Positions 1 to 5,575 of a stretch of DNA of 5,602 bases are shown piece after piece (the first letter of the stretch is position 1; each line of letters opens with the position of its first letter). The stretch spans positions 1-5,602 of the forward strand of contig RFOJ01000069.1 in NCBI GenBank assembly GCA_009926705.1. The letters run 5' to 3'. A program made the position numbers and the translations under genes. Under the pieces are notes generated by a model. The model worked only from the letters and a program-made list of their open reading frames with translations. It was not told the origin of the DNA and made no database searches. The DNA comes from Acidimicrobiia bacterium (GTDB lineage Bacteria > Actinomycetota > Acidimicrobiia > Acidimicrobiales > Ilumatobacteraceae).

Positions 1-87
1 GTCGGAGTGCGTGACCTCAGCTCCATGTTGCGCACCACTCGCGAGCAAGCCAAACAGTTCCGCGACAAGATGGGTCGCCAGCAATAA
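1..87 (+). CDS. 3' end of an unidentified gene (C-terminal 28 residues)
   Basis: The first frame is open from the window edge to a TAA at 85-87. It encodes 28 residues ending in a basic, glutamine-rich tail (…SMLRTTREQAKQFRDKMGRQQ, last part only). The tail looks like a charged amphipathic C-terminal helix, but it is too short to place in a family. Codon third positions are mostly G or C, as in the genes downstream. The stop codon overlaps the proposed start of the ROK kinase, the usual sign of a shared transcript. The start and the bulk of the protein lie outside the window, so I assign no function. Confidence 0.6.
   Translation, partial: VGVRDLSSMLRTTREQAKQFRDKMGRQQ
84..87 (+). other. ATAA stop/start junction with a non-canonical start
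   Basis: The upstream gene stops with TAA at 85-87. The only codon near the right place to start the ROK frame is ATA at 84-86. A single G in place of A at 86 would give ATGA, the classic 4-base overlap with both a normal ATG start and a TGA stop. There is no strong Shine-Dalgarno sequence just upstream. The site could be a true rare ATA start, a natural point mutation, or a base-call or assembly error. Confidence 0.55.
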
Positions 88-938
88 CTCGGGCGTACCT
101 TGCCGTCGACATCGGCGGCACCAAGCTGCTGAGCGGCGTCGTCACGCTCGACGGCCATGTCGTGGTGCAAGACCGTTGTGAAACTCCCACTTCCAACGTG
201 TGGGATGCGATCGCACAGCTGGTGAACCGTGTGCGAGCGGCGGCGGGTGAACACGAATTGGTGGCATGCGGTGTGGGCTGTGGCGGGCCGATGTCGGACG
301 AAGGCGACAAAGTTTCGAACCTGCACATCAAAGAGTGGAGCGACTTCCCGCTGCGTTCTTCGCTTTCAAAACTGACTGGTTTGCCGACATTCGTCGACAA
401 TGACGCAAAGGCCGTCGTGCTCGGTGAAACCTGGTGCGGCGCGGCGGTGGGTCACCGAGACGTGATCGGCATGGTCGTGTCGACGGGAGTCGGCGGCGGA
501 ATCATTTGCGATGGACGTCTGCTCGACGGAGATACTGGCAACGCAGGTCACATCGGGCACGTCAACGTCGTGCCCAACGGTCGAGAGTGCAAGTGCGGTT
601 CCCGCGGATGTCTTGAAGCAGTCGCGTCAGGCACTGCAATCGCCGCGATGACAGGGCGACCTGCTGCAGAAGCATCGCCGACGATTGTGGAGCAGACGGG
701 CACGTATGTGGGTCGCGCCGTGGCGTCGGTGGCGGCGCTACTCGACTTGCGTCTCGCGGTCATCGGTGGGTCGGTGGCGCTCGGTTTTGGTGAACCGTTC
801 TTCCGAGCCGCACAAGCCGAAGTGGACCGCTACGCACGCATCAAGTTCGTGCGGGGTGTGCAGGTTCGCCCGACCGGCCTCGGCGGCGACGCGCCACTCA
901 TCGGGGCGGCTGCCGTTGCCCGCCGCCACATCAGCTGA
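84..938 (+). CDS. ROK-family sugar kinase / glucokinase-like protein
   Basis: Probable cytoplasmic ATP-dependent sugar kinase of the ROK family (actin-like ATPase fold), about 284 residues. In order: phosphate-binding DIGGTK (9-14); the region with the catalytic Asp, VDNDAKAVVLGE (104-115); glycine-rich STGVGGGI (133-140); a zinc site made of His159 plus Cys169, Cys171 and Cys176 in CKCGSRGCLEA; and a C-terminal AVIGGS / GDAPLIGAA segment. The substrate is unknown. The ExGH sugar-contact motif reads HIGH (156-159), so I do not call it a glucokinase outright. Start: the DIGGTK strand requires translation from before position 108, yet the frame has no ATG, GTG or TTG between the upstream in-frame stop (12-14) and GTG 162. 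GTG 162 would remove the phosphate-binding motif. I therefore place the start at ATA 84, which overlaps the upstream TAA. The 284-residue length is slightly below the usual roughly 300. The exact start remains uncertain. Confidence 0.88.
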   Translation: MTRAYLAVDIGGTKLLSGVVTLDGHVVVQDRCETPTSNVWDAIAQLVNRVRAAAGEHELVACGVGCGGPMSDEGDKVSNLHIKEWSDFPLRSSLSKLTGLPTFVDNDAKAVVLGETWCGAAVGHRDVIGMVVSTGVGGGIICDGRLLDGDTGNAGHIGHVNVVPNGRECKCGSRGCLEAVASGTAIAAMTGRPAAEASPTIVEQTGTYVGRAVASVAALLDLRLAVIGGSVALGFGEPFFRAAQAEVDRYARIKFVRGVQVRPTGLGGDAPLIGAAAVARRHIS

Positions 939-975
939 TGCCGCTTGCGCTGGCACGCGGTGCAGGGCGCTGAAC

Positions 976-988
976 TAGCGTCTGCGGC
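976..988 (+). promoter_or_regulatory. Probable -10 element (TAGCGT) for leaderless acyl-CoA dehydrogenase transcript
   Basis: TAGCGT (976-981) fits the TANNNT form of an actinobacterial -10 hexamer and ends 7 bases before the ATG at 989, so transcription would begin at or next to the start codon. There is no recognisable Shine-Dalgarno sequence before this ATG. I see no good -35 hexamer at the usual spacing. The ABC gene on the other strand has the same arrangement with the same 7-base spacing. Confidence 0.45.
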
Positions 989-2209
989 ATGCGTCCGACA
1001 TACACGCCCGAAGCAGAGGCCTATCGAGAGAAAGTGCAGGCGTTCCTCGCTGAGAAGCTGCCCGCGAAGTGGAAGGGCATCGGGGCGCTCGATGGCAAAG
1101 AACTCGAGACGTTCATCGCGGAGTGGCGCGTCACGCTCGCACAGTCGGGCTACCTCGCCCCAGGCTGGCCGGTGGAGTACGGCGGCGGTGGTCTCTCAGC
1201 GCTCGAGCAAGTGATCGTCGCAGAAGAGTTCATGCGTGCTGGCGTGCCAACGGGAGCTATGAACGATGTCTTCGGTATCCAGATGCTCGGCAACACGCTG
1301 CTGCTGTTCGGCACCGAGGAACAGAAGCGCTACTACCTGCCGCGCATCATCTCCGGCGACGACATCTGGTGCCAGGGCTATAGCGAACCGAATGCCGGAA
1401 GCGACCTCTCGAACCTGGGCCTCAAGGCGGTGCTCGACGGCGACGAGTGGGTGTTGAACGGCCAGAAGATCTGGACGTCAGCTGGTCACCTCGCCACGCA
1501 CATCTTCACCCTCGCGCGCACCGACCCGACCGCTCCGAAGCACAAGGGCATCTCGTTCTTGCTCGTCGACATGCGTCAACCCGGCATCGAAGTGCGGCCG
1601 ATCAAGATGATCTCCGGCGAGAGCGAATTCAACGAGGTGTTCTACACCGACGTGCGCGTGCCGAAAGAAAACGTCGTCGGTGGCGTGAACAACGGCTGGG
1701 CCGTTGCGATGGCGCTGCTCGGCTTCGAACGCGGTGAAGCGGCCGCGACCGGCCCGATTCGCTACGAAGCGGAATTCGATCGTCTCGTCGCATTGGCGCG
1801 CGACAAGGGTGTGGCTGACGACCCGCGCATCCGCCAGCGACTCGCGTGGTGCTACTCGAAGGTGCAGATCATGAAGTACCTGGGTCGCCGCACGCTGACC
1901 AAGTTCTTGGCTGGTCACCACCCAGGGCCCGACGGCGCAATCTCCAAGTTGTATTGGAGCGAGTTCCACAAGAAGTCAACCGAACTTGCGCTCGACATTC
2001 TCGGTATGGACGCGATGATCCCGGTCGGTCGCAAACCAAGCACGGCGTTCCAGACCGACGATGCAGGAGCGCCGAACTCGACCATGAGTTGGGCGATGAC
2101 ATTCCTCAACGCGCGAGCTGGCACGATCTACGCCGGTTCGTCGCAGATTCAGCGCAACATCATCGGCGAGATGGTGCTCGGCCTACCGAAAGAGCCGCGA
2201 CCGAACTGA
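989..2209 (+). CDS. Acyl-CoA dehydrogenase (FadE-like)
   Basis: FAD-dependent acyl-CoA dehydrogenase, 406 residues, the usual length. It would introduce a double bond at C2-C3 of an acyl-CoA and pass electrons to electron-transfer flavoprotein. The N-terminal helical domain covers about 1-125. The FAD/substrate motif GYSEPNAGSDL (130-140) and WTSAGHLATH (162-171) mark the beta domain, followed by ISFLLVDM and the KMISGESEFNEVFYTDVRVP segment (206-225). The C-terminal helical domain carries QRNIIGEMVLGLP (388-400). The Glu found at the 376 position of medium-chain enzymes (YEGT) is Ala382 here (YAGSS). Glu247 in LGFERG sits where isovaleryl- and long-chain enzymes keep their base. The acyl substrate cannot be told from sequence; fatty acid, branched-chain or sterol side chain are all possible. 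Start: an in-frame TGA at 971-973 leaves ATG 989 as the first start. It leads the likely operon with the three following genes. Confidence 0.95.
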   Translation: MRPTYTPEAEAYREKVQAFLAEKLPAKWKGIGALDGKELETFIAEWRVTLAQSGYLAPGWPVEYGGGGLSALEQVIVAEEFMRAGVPTGAMNDVFGIQMLGNTLLLFGTEEQKRYYLPRIISGDDIWCQGYSEPNAGSDLSNLGLKAVLDGDEWVLNGQKIWTSAGHLATHIFTLARTDPTAPKHKGISFLLVDMRQPGIEVRPIKMISGESEFNEVFYTDVRVPKENVVGGVNNGWAVAMALLGFERGEAAATGPIRYEAEFDRLVALARDKGVADDPRIRQRLAWCYSKVQIMKYLGRRTLTKFLAGHHPGPDGAISKLYWSEFHKKSTELALDILGMDAMIPVGRKPSTAFQTDDAGAPNSTMSWAMTFLNARAGTIYAGSSQIQRNIIGEMVLGLPKEPRPN

Positions 2210-2217
2210 GACGCGCG

Positions 2218-2502
2218 ATGCAGGGTGGCAGACCGAAACTCGGAGCAGCTGCACTCTTTGCGGTGGCGCGCCGACCGTCACTCTGGTTCACCGCAGCGCG
2301 ACAAGCATTTCGATTGGCGCCCAACGGCTGGTGGCGACGCGCGCCGTTCTTGCCGTTGCCGGACGAGCGTTATATGCGATTCCGTCTGGAGACGCAGTAC
2401 GGTGATGCCATGCACTCGACGGAGCCACGAGACCTCGTGACGTATCTGGCCTGGTGCCGCTCGTATCAGCGCGACCTGCGAAGAAGAAGAGCAAGGGCAT
2501 AG
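2218..2502 (+). CDS. Small basic conserved hypothetical protein (94 aa)
   Basis: A 94-residue Arg-rich protein, starting 8 bases after the acyl-CoA dehydrogenase stop and ending 2 bases before the HNH start. The N-terminal third is a likely amphipathic helix (GAAALFAVARRPSLWFTAAR). The core is WWRRAPFLPLPDERYMRFRLETQYGD (38-63; key residues W38, W39, F44-P48, R51, R54, R56, Y61-D63). Then comes a short helix with DLVTYLAWCRSY (72-83) and an Arg-rich tail. The core resembles a small actinobacterial family of unknown function that I recall with a WWRRxPFLPLPDxxYxRFRLxTxYGD pattern; this is memory, not a search. It has no signal peptide and no clear transmembrane helix. The same frame runs open far upstream inside the dehydrogenase, but that part is shadow. 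ATG 2218 is chosen for its position just after the previous stop. There is no strong Shine-Dalgarno, so it may depend on translational coupling. Confidence 0.8.
   Translation: MQGGRPKLGAAALFAVARRPSLWFTAARQAFRLAPNGWWRRAPFLPLPDERYMRFRLETQYGDAMHSTEPRDLVTYLAWCRSYQRDLRRRRARA
2493..2497 (+). promoter_or_regulatory. Shine-Dalgarno (AAGGG) for the HNH gene
   Basis: AAGGG lies 7 bases before ATG 2505, inside the last codons of the 94-residue gene. It is the clearest ribosome binding site in the window. It supports ATG 2505 over the upstream in-frame GTG at 2454, which would add 17 Lys-rich residues read mostly from the preceding gene. Confidence 0.6.
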
Positions 2503-2504
2503 CG

Positions 2505-3002
2505 ATGCGCAGCGCGCTCGTGCTCAACGCGACGTTCGAGCCGCTGAGCGTGGTCTCGGCACGTCGAGCCGTCTGCCTCGTGCTCGCCGAGAAGGCAGAA
2601 ATCATCGAGGACGACGGCACAGAGATTCGTGCGGCGTCACTCGTTATGAAGGCACCACTCGTCATTCGACTCAATTACTTGGTGCGCGCCCCGTTCCGCC
2701 GGCGTACGGCGTTGTCGCGTCGGGCAGTATTCGCGCGCGACGGCTACAAGTGCCAGTACTGCGGGCGCCCTGCTGACTCGATCGACCACGTCGTTCCGCG
2801 CTCGCGGGGCGGCGAACACGTTTGGGAGAACGTGGCCGCTGCCTGCCGCACGTGCAACTTGGTGAAGCGCGACCGCACTCCGAAAGAAGCGGGCATGATT
2901 CTCGCCAAAGTGCCGGACTCACCGCGCGACCAAGCGTGGATTACCGCTGCCGTCGGCAGAGTGCCCGACGCATGGAAGCAGTACCTGTCCGTCGCCTCGT
3001 GA
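2505..3002 (+). CDS. HNH endonuclease family protein
   Basis: A 165-residue protein of the HNH (beta-beta-alpha metal) superfamily. The N-terminal part (1-60: RSALVLNATFEPLSVVSARRA, then VLAEKAEII) is typical of stand-alone actinobacterial HNH proteins. The nuclease fold follows: a zinc-knuckle CQYC (83-86), DHVVPRSRGG (94-103) with Asp94-His95 as the metal/catalytic pair, Asn109 in WENV, and the second knuckle CRTCN (114-118). All HNH residues appear intact, so a working metal-dependent nuclease is plausible, but its DNA target and role are unknown. These proteins are common in actinobacterial chromosomes and need not be mobile or defensive. No methylase or other defence partner is nearby. 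ATG 2505 is 2 bases past the previous stop and has a good ribosome site, so it is probably translationally coupled. Its 3' end overlaps the next gene by 31 bases. Confidence 0.92.
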   Translation: MRSALVLNATFEPLSVVSARRAVCLVLAEKAEIIEDDGTEIRAASLVMKAPLVIRLNYLVRAPFRRRTALSRRAVFARDGYKCQYCGRPADSIDHVVPRSRGGEHVWENVAAACRTCNLVKRDRTPKEAGMILAKVPDSPRDQAWITAAVGRVPDAWKQYLSVAS

Positions 3003-3652
3003 AGGGCGACGCGGGGGCGCTGCACGACCGACCAATCGAGCCAGTCGCGCGGGTGGAAGTACTGGAGATCGTGCGTCCTGCCGTCGTGCTCGGCAGTACG
3101 CAATCCTTCGATGTAGTCGATGCCGATCGCGCTGCTGAGTCGGGTTTCGAGGTGGTGCGCCGCCGCAGCGGTGGAGGAGTCGTCATCCTGCAACCAAGTG
3201 ACCACTCGTGGATCGACGTGACCGTGCCACGCGGACATGCGTTGTGGCATGACGACGTTGAGCGCGCCACGTGGTGGCTCGGTGAAGTCTGGTGCGACGT
3301 GCTGCAAGACGTGGCGCCTAGTTCTCCATCAGGCGGCGGATCAACCTCTGGTTGGGCGGTGCACCGAGAGAAACTGGTGGCGACTGCACCTGAGCGTGCC
3401 GTGTGCTTTGCTTCGGTCGGGCCGGGCGAAGTGGTGCGAGGCGGTCACAAGGTCGTCGGTATCTCGCAGCGCCGCACCAAAGACGCCGCACGATTCCAGT
3501 GCACGGTGTTTCGCGCGATCGACGTGGTGCTCTACCGGCGACTGTTGCGCATCGAAGTTGCAGCTTCGTTGAGTGAAGCAGTTGGGGTGGGTGAGAAGCT
3601 CGAAGAAGTCAGCCGAGCGGTGGTCGAGAGACTCACAGAAGCAATCGGCTAG
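2972..3652 (+). CDS. Lipoate-protein ligase / octanoyltransferase family protein
   Basis: A 226-residue member of the BPL/LplA/LipB fold, which attaches lipoyl or octanoyl groups to lipoyl-domain lysines (E2 subunits, GcvH). Visible motifs are VLGSTQ (39-44); RRRSGGGVVI (63-72), the ligand-binding glycine loop; IDVTVPRG (81-88); and GHKVVGISQRR (158-168), whose Lys160 matches the invariant acyl-adenylate/thioester-contacting lysine. Then comes ARFQCTVF where LplA usually has a HG pair. It lacks the C-terminal accessory domain of E. coli-type LplA (about 338 aa). Cys145 (AVCFAS) lies 15 residues before the lysine, a place where LipM-type thiol octanoyltransferases carry their nucleophile as I recall it, so ligase versus transferase is open. 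Start: ATG 2972 overlaps the HNH gene by 31 bases and keeps the first strand (VRRLVKGDAGALHD). GTG 2999 would give a tidy GTGA overlap but would clip that strand. Confidence 0.85.
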   Translation: MEAVPVRRLVKGDAGALHDRPIEPVARVEVLEIVRPAVVLGSTQSFDVVDADRAAESGFEVVRRRSGGGVVILQPSDHSWIDVTVPRGHALWHDDVERATWWLGEVWCDVLQDVAPSSPSGGGSTSGWAVHREKLVATAPERAVCFASVGPGEVVRGGHKVVGISQRRTKDAARFQCTVFRAIDVVLYRRLLRIEVAASLSEAVGVGEKLEEVSRAVVERLTEAIG

Positions 3653-3693
3653 ACGACGACCTCATGGAATCGGCCGAGTGCCATGGCGAGACA

Positions 3694-5562
3694 CTACGAC
3701 TTCATTGCTGACGTAAAGAGTCCGCCGGCACGCACTTGGCGTGCGTAAGCGCCGTCGAGTGACATGAGTTCGTCATGGGTTCCTTGCTCGACGATGTGCC
3801 CGTCCTCAAGCACCACGATGCGGTCTGCGGAAGCAATCGTCGACAGACGATGCGCGATGATGATCGCCGTGCGGCCGCGCAACGCGTCGTCGAGCGCGAG
3901 TTGCACGAGAGCTTCGTTTTCGTTGTCGAGGTGGCTGGTCGCTTCGTCGAGAATCATCACCGCGGGGTTCTTCAGCAGCAATCGGGCGATTGCGAGACGT
4001 TGCTTCTCGCCGCCTGACAGGCGATATCCGCGTTCGCCCACCACGGTGCGATAGCCGTCCGGCAACGCCGCGATGGTGTCGTGAATTCTTGCGCGTTCAC
4101 AAGCCGCTACGAGGTCGGCGTCGCTGGCACCGGGCATGGCGTAGCGAAGGTTCGACTCGATGCTCTCGTGAAACAGGTGCGGGTCTTGCGACACCACACC
4201 GATCGCCGAGCGCAAACTGGCACCAGTGAGATCGCGCACGTCGTGGCCGTCGATGCGCACCGAACCTGATGTCACGTCGTAGAGACGCGGCACGAGAGAA
4301 GCGAGCGTCGACTTGCCCGAGCCCGACGGGCCGACGATCGCAACGGTTTCACCTGGCGCAATCGAGAGCGACACGTCGTGCAGCACGTCGCGATCGGGAT
4401 CGCCAGTGGGTGCACCAGGGGCTTCAAGAGAAGGAATCGACACCTCCGCAGCCGGCGGATACCGAAAGTTGACGCGTGCGAATTCGATTGCGCCGCGTGG
4501 TGCCGGTAGGTCGTAGGCGCCGTTGCGGTCGGCAACGGCAAGCGGGGCATCAAGTACTTCGAAGACTCGATCGAAGCTCACGAACGAAGTCAGTAGCTCA
4601 ACACGTGCGTTGCTCAGGGCGGTGAGTGGCATGTAGACGCGGGTGACCAGGGCTGCCAGCGCCACCAGCGTGCCCGAGGTGACGTCGCCCGACACCACGA
4701 GCTGGGCCCCGACGCCGTATACGGCGACAGCACCGAGCGCGCCGACGAGCCCGAGCGCAACGAAAAACACGCGGCCGTACATCGCCGCCAAGACGCCCGA
4801 ATCGCGCACCCCGGCAGCTCTTCCGGCAAATGCATCGACTTCGTCTCGGTGTCGTCCGAAGAGCTTCACCAAGAGTGCGCCGGCGACGTTGAAGCGCTCC
4901 TGCATCTGCGTATTCATCTGTGCGTTGAGATCCATCTGTTTGGCGGCAATCGCTTGGAGTCGCTTGCCGACACGCCTCGCCGGAACGATGAACGCGGGCA
5001 GCACCACCAGCGAGAGGATGGTCAGCCGCCACTCAAGGGCCAACATGGCGACGACGGTCGTCAGAAGAATCACGGAATTGCTCACCGCAGTGCCGAGGGT
5101 GGAGGTCACTGCGCTCTGGGCGCCAATGACGTCATTGTTCAACCGGCTGATGAGGGCACCGGTCTGGGTGCGCGTGAAGAAGGCCACCGGCATGCGCTGC
5201 ACTTTGTCGAAGAGCGACACCCGCAAGTCATAGATCAGGCCTTCGCCGACCCGCGCCGAACCCCACCGCTGCACGATGGCCAAGGCCGCCTCGGCGAGGG
5301 CCGCCCCGACGGCCAGTAACGCCAGCCACCAGACCATTGCCCGGTCGCCGGCCGGAATCGCCTCGTCGATGATTGCCCGAAAGACGAATGGGGGTACCAG
5401 CGCGACGAGCGCCGAGGCGAGGATCGCCCCTAAGAAAACGACGATGGTTGAGCGGTACGGGCCGGCGAACTGCCACACCCGCCGCAGCGTCTCACGCTCG
5501 AGTTCGTGCCCCTCGACCGCCTTGGCGTCGCGGGGGATCAGCGCGTGGGGGTGCATCTGCAT
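3694..5562 (-). CDS. ABC exporter half-transporter (permease-ATPase fusion)
   Basis: A 622-residue type IV ABC exporter (MsbA/MdlB-like half-transporter) that should act as a homo- or heterodimer in the inner membrane; its substrate is unknown. The N-terminal membrane domain has about six helices, roughly at 40-62, 76-98, 154-175, 179-196, 261-284 and 287-311, with intracellular loop motif FFTRTQTGALISRLNND (128-144). The ATPase domain has Walker A GPSGSGKST (411-419), the Q-loop SQD (458-460), signature LSGGEKQR (515-522), Walker B VMILDEATS (535-543), D-loop HLD and the H-loop His571. All catalytic residues are present, including the Glu after Walker B. A 20-odd residue Pro/Ser-rich insert lies before DVLHDVSL, a style I recall from actinobacterial members. 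I prefer ATG 5562 because it sits 7 bases after a -10-like TATCGT. GTG 5565 and ATG 5556 are alternatives, and the frame stays open to the window edge, so a start beyond the window cannot be excluded. Confidence 0.95.
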   Translation of the reverse strand: MQMHPHALIPRDAKAVEGHELERETLRRVWQFAGPYRSTIVVFLGAILASALVALVPPFVFRAIIDEAIPAGDRAMVWWLALLAVGAALAEAALAIVQRWGSARVGEGLIYDLRVSLFDKVQRMPVAFFTRTQTGALISRLNNDVIGAQSAVTSTLGTAVSNSVILLTTVVAMLALEWRLTILSLVVLPAFIVPARRVGKRLQAIAAKQMDLNAQMNTQMQERFNVAGALLVKLFGRHRDEVDAFAGRAAGVRDSGVLAAMYGRVFFVALGLVGALGAVAVYGVGAQLVVSGDVTSGTLVALAALVTRVYMPLTALSNARVELLTSFVSFDRVFEVLDAPLAVADRNGAYDLPAPRGAIEFARVNFRYPPAAEVSIPSLEAPGAPTGDPDRDVLHDVSLSIAPGETVAIVGPSGSGKSTLASLVPRLYDVTSGSVRIDGHDVRDLTGASLRSAIGVVSQDPHLFHESIESNLRYAMPGASDADLVAACERARIHDTIAALPDGYRTVVGERGYRLSGGEKQRLAIARLLLKNPAVMILDEATSHLDNENEALVQLALDDALRGRTAIIIAHRLSTIASADRIVVLEDGHIVEQGTHDELMSLDGAYARQVRAGGLFTSAMKS

Positions 5563-5575
5563 CACGGCGACGATA
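5563..5575 (-). promoter_or_regulatory. Probable -10 element (TATCGT) for leaderless ABC exporter transcript
   Basis: Read on the minus strand, TATCGT (5575-5570) matches TANNNT and is followed by 7 bases and then ATG 5562. No Shine-Dalgarno sequence is evident. The spacing is the same as at the acyl-CoA dehydrogenase. There is no convincing -35 hexamer in the short flank available. If the true start is beyond the window, this would be chance. Confidence 0.4.

Noticed and set aside
939..988. Riboswitch or RNA gene in the gap before the acyl-CoA dehydrogenase
   Set aside because: The gap is only 50 bases, with no strong pairing, and it is better explained by the -10-like element next to the start codon.
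1478..1969. Long minus-strand open frame (163 codons) opposite the acyl-CoA dehydrogenase
   Set aside because: It is a shadow of a well-conserved gene in high-GC DNA. The product shows no family motif and its codon pattern follows the sense gene.
2505..3002. HNH gene as part of a defence, restriction or homing element
   Set aside because: No methylase, helicase, inverted repeats, intron/intein boundaries or phage genes are nearby. The gene sits in an ordinary metabolic operon-like cluster.
2744..3307. Minus-strand open frame (187 codons) opposite the HNH and lipoyl-family genes
   Set aside because: It spans two real genes with clear motifs, and the translation has no recognisable domain.
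3728..3744. Perfect 6-base stem with 5-base loop (GCACGC…GCGTGC), possible terminator for the + strand operon
   Set aside because: It lies inside the ABC coding sequence, has no following T-tract in either direction, and such short GC stems are expected by chance in GC-rich DNA.
4643..5319. Plus-strand open frames (196 and 156 codons) opposite the ABC membrane domain
   Set aside because: They are low-complexity shadow translations of the membrane helices with no domain features.
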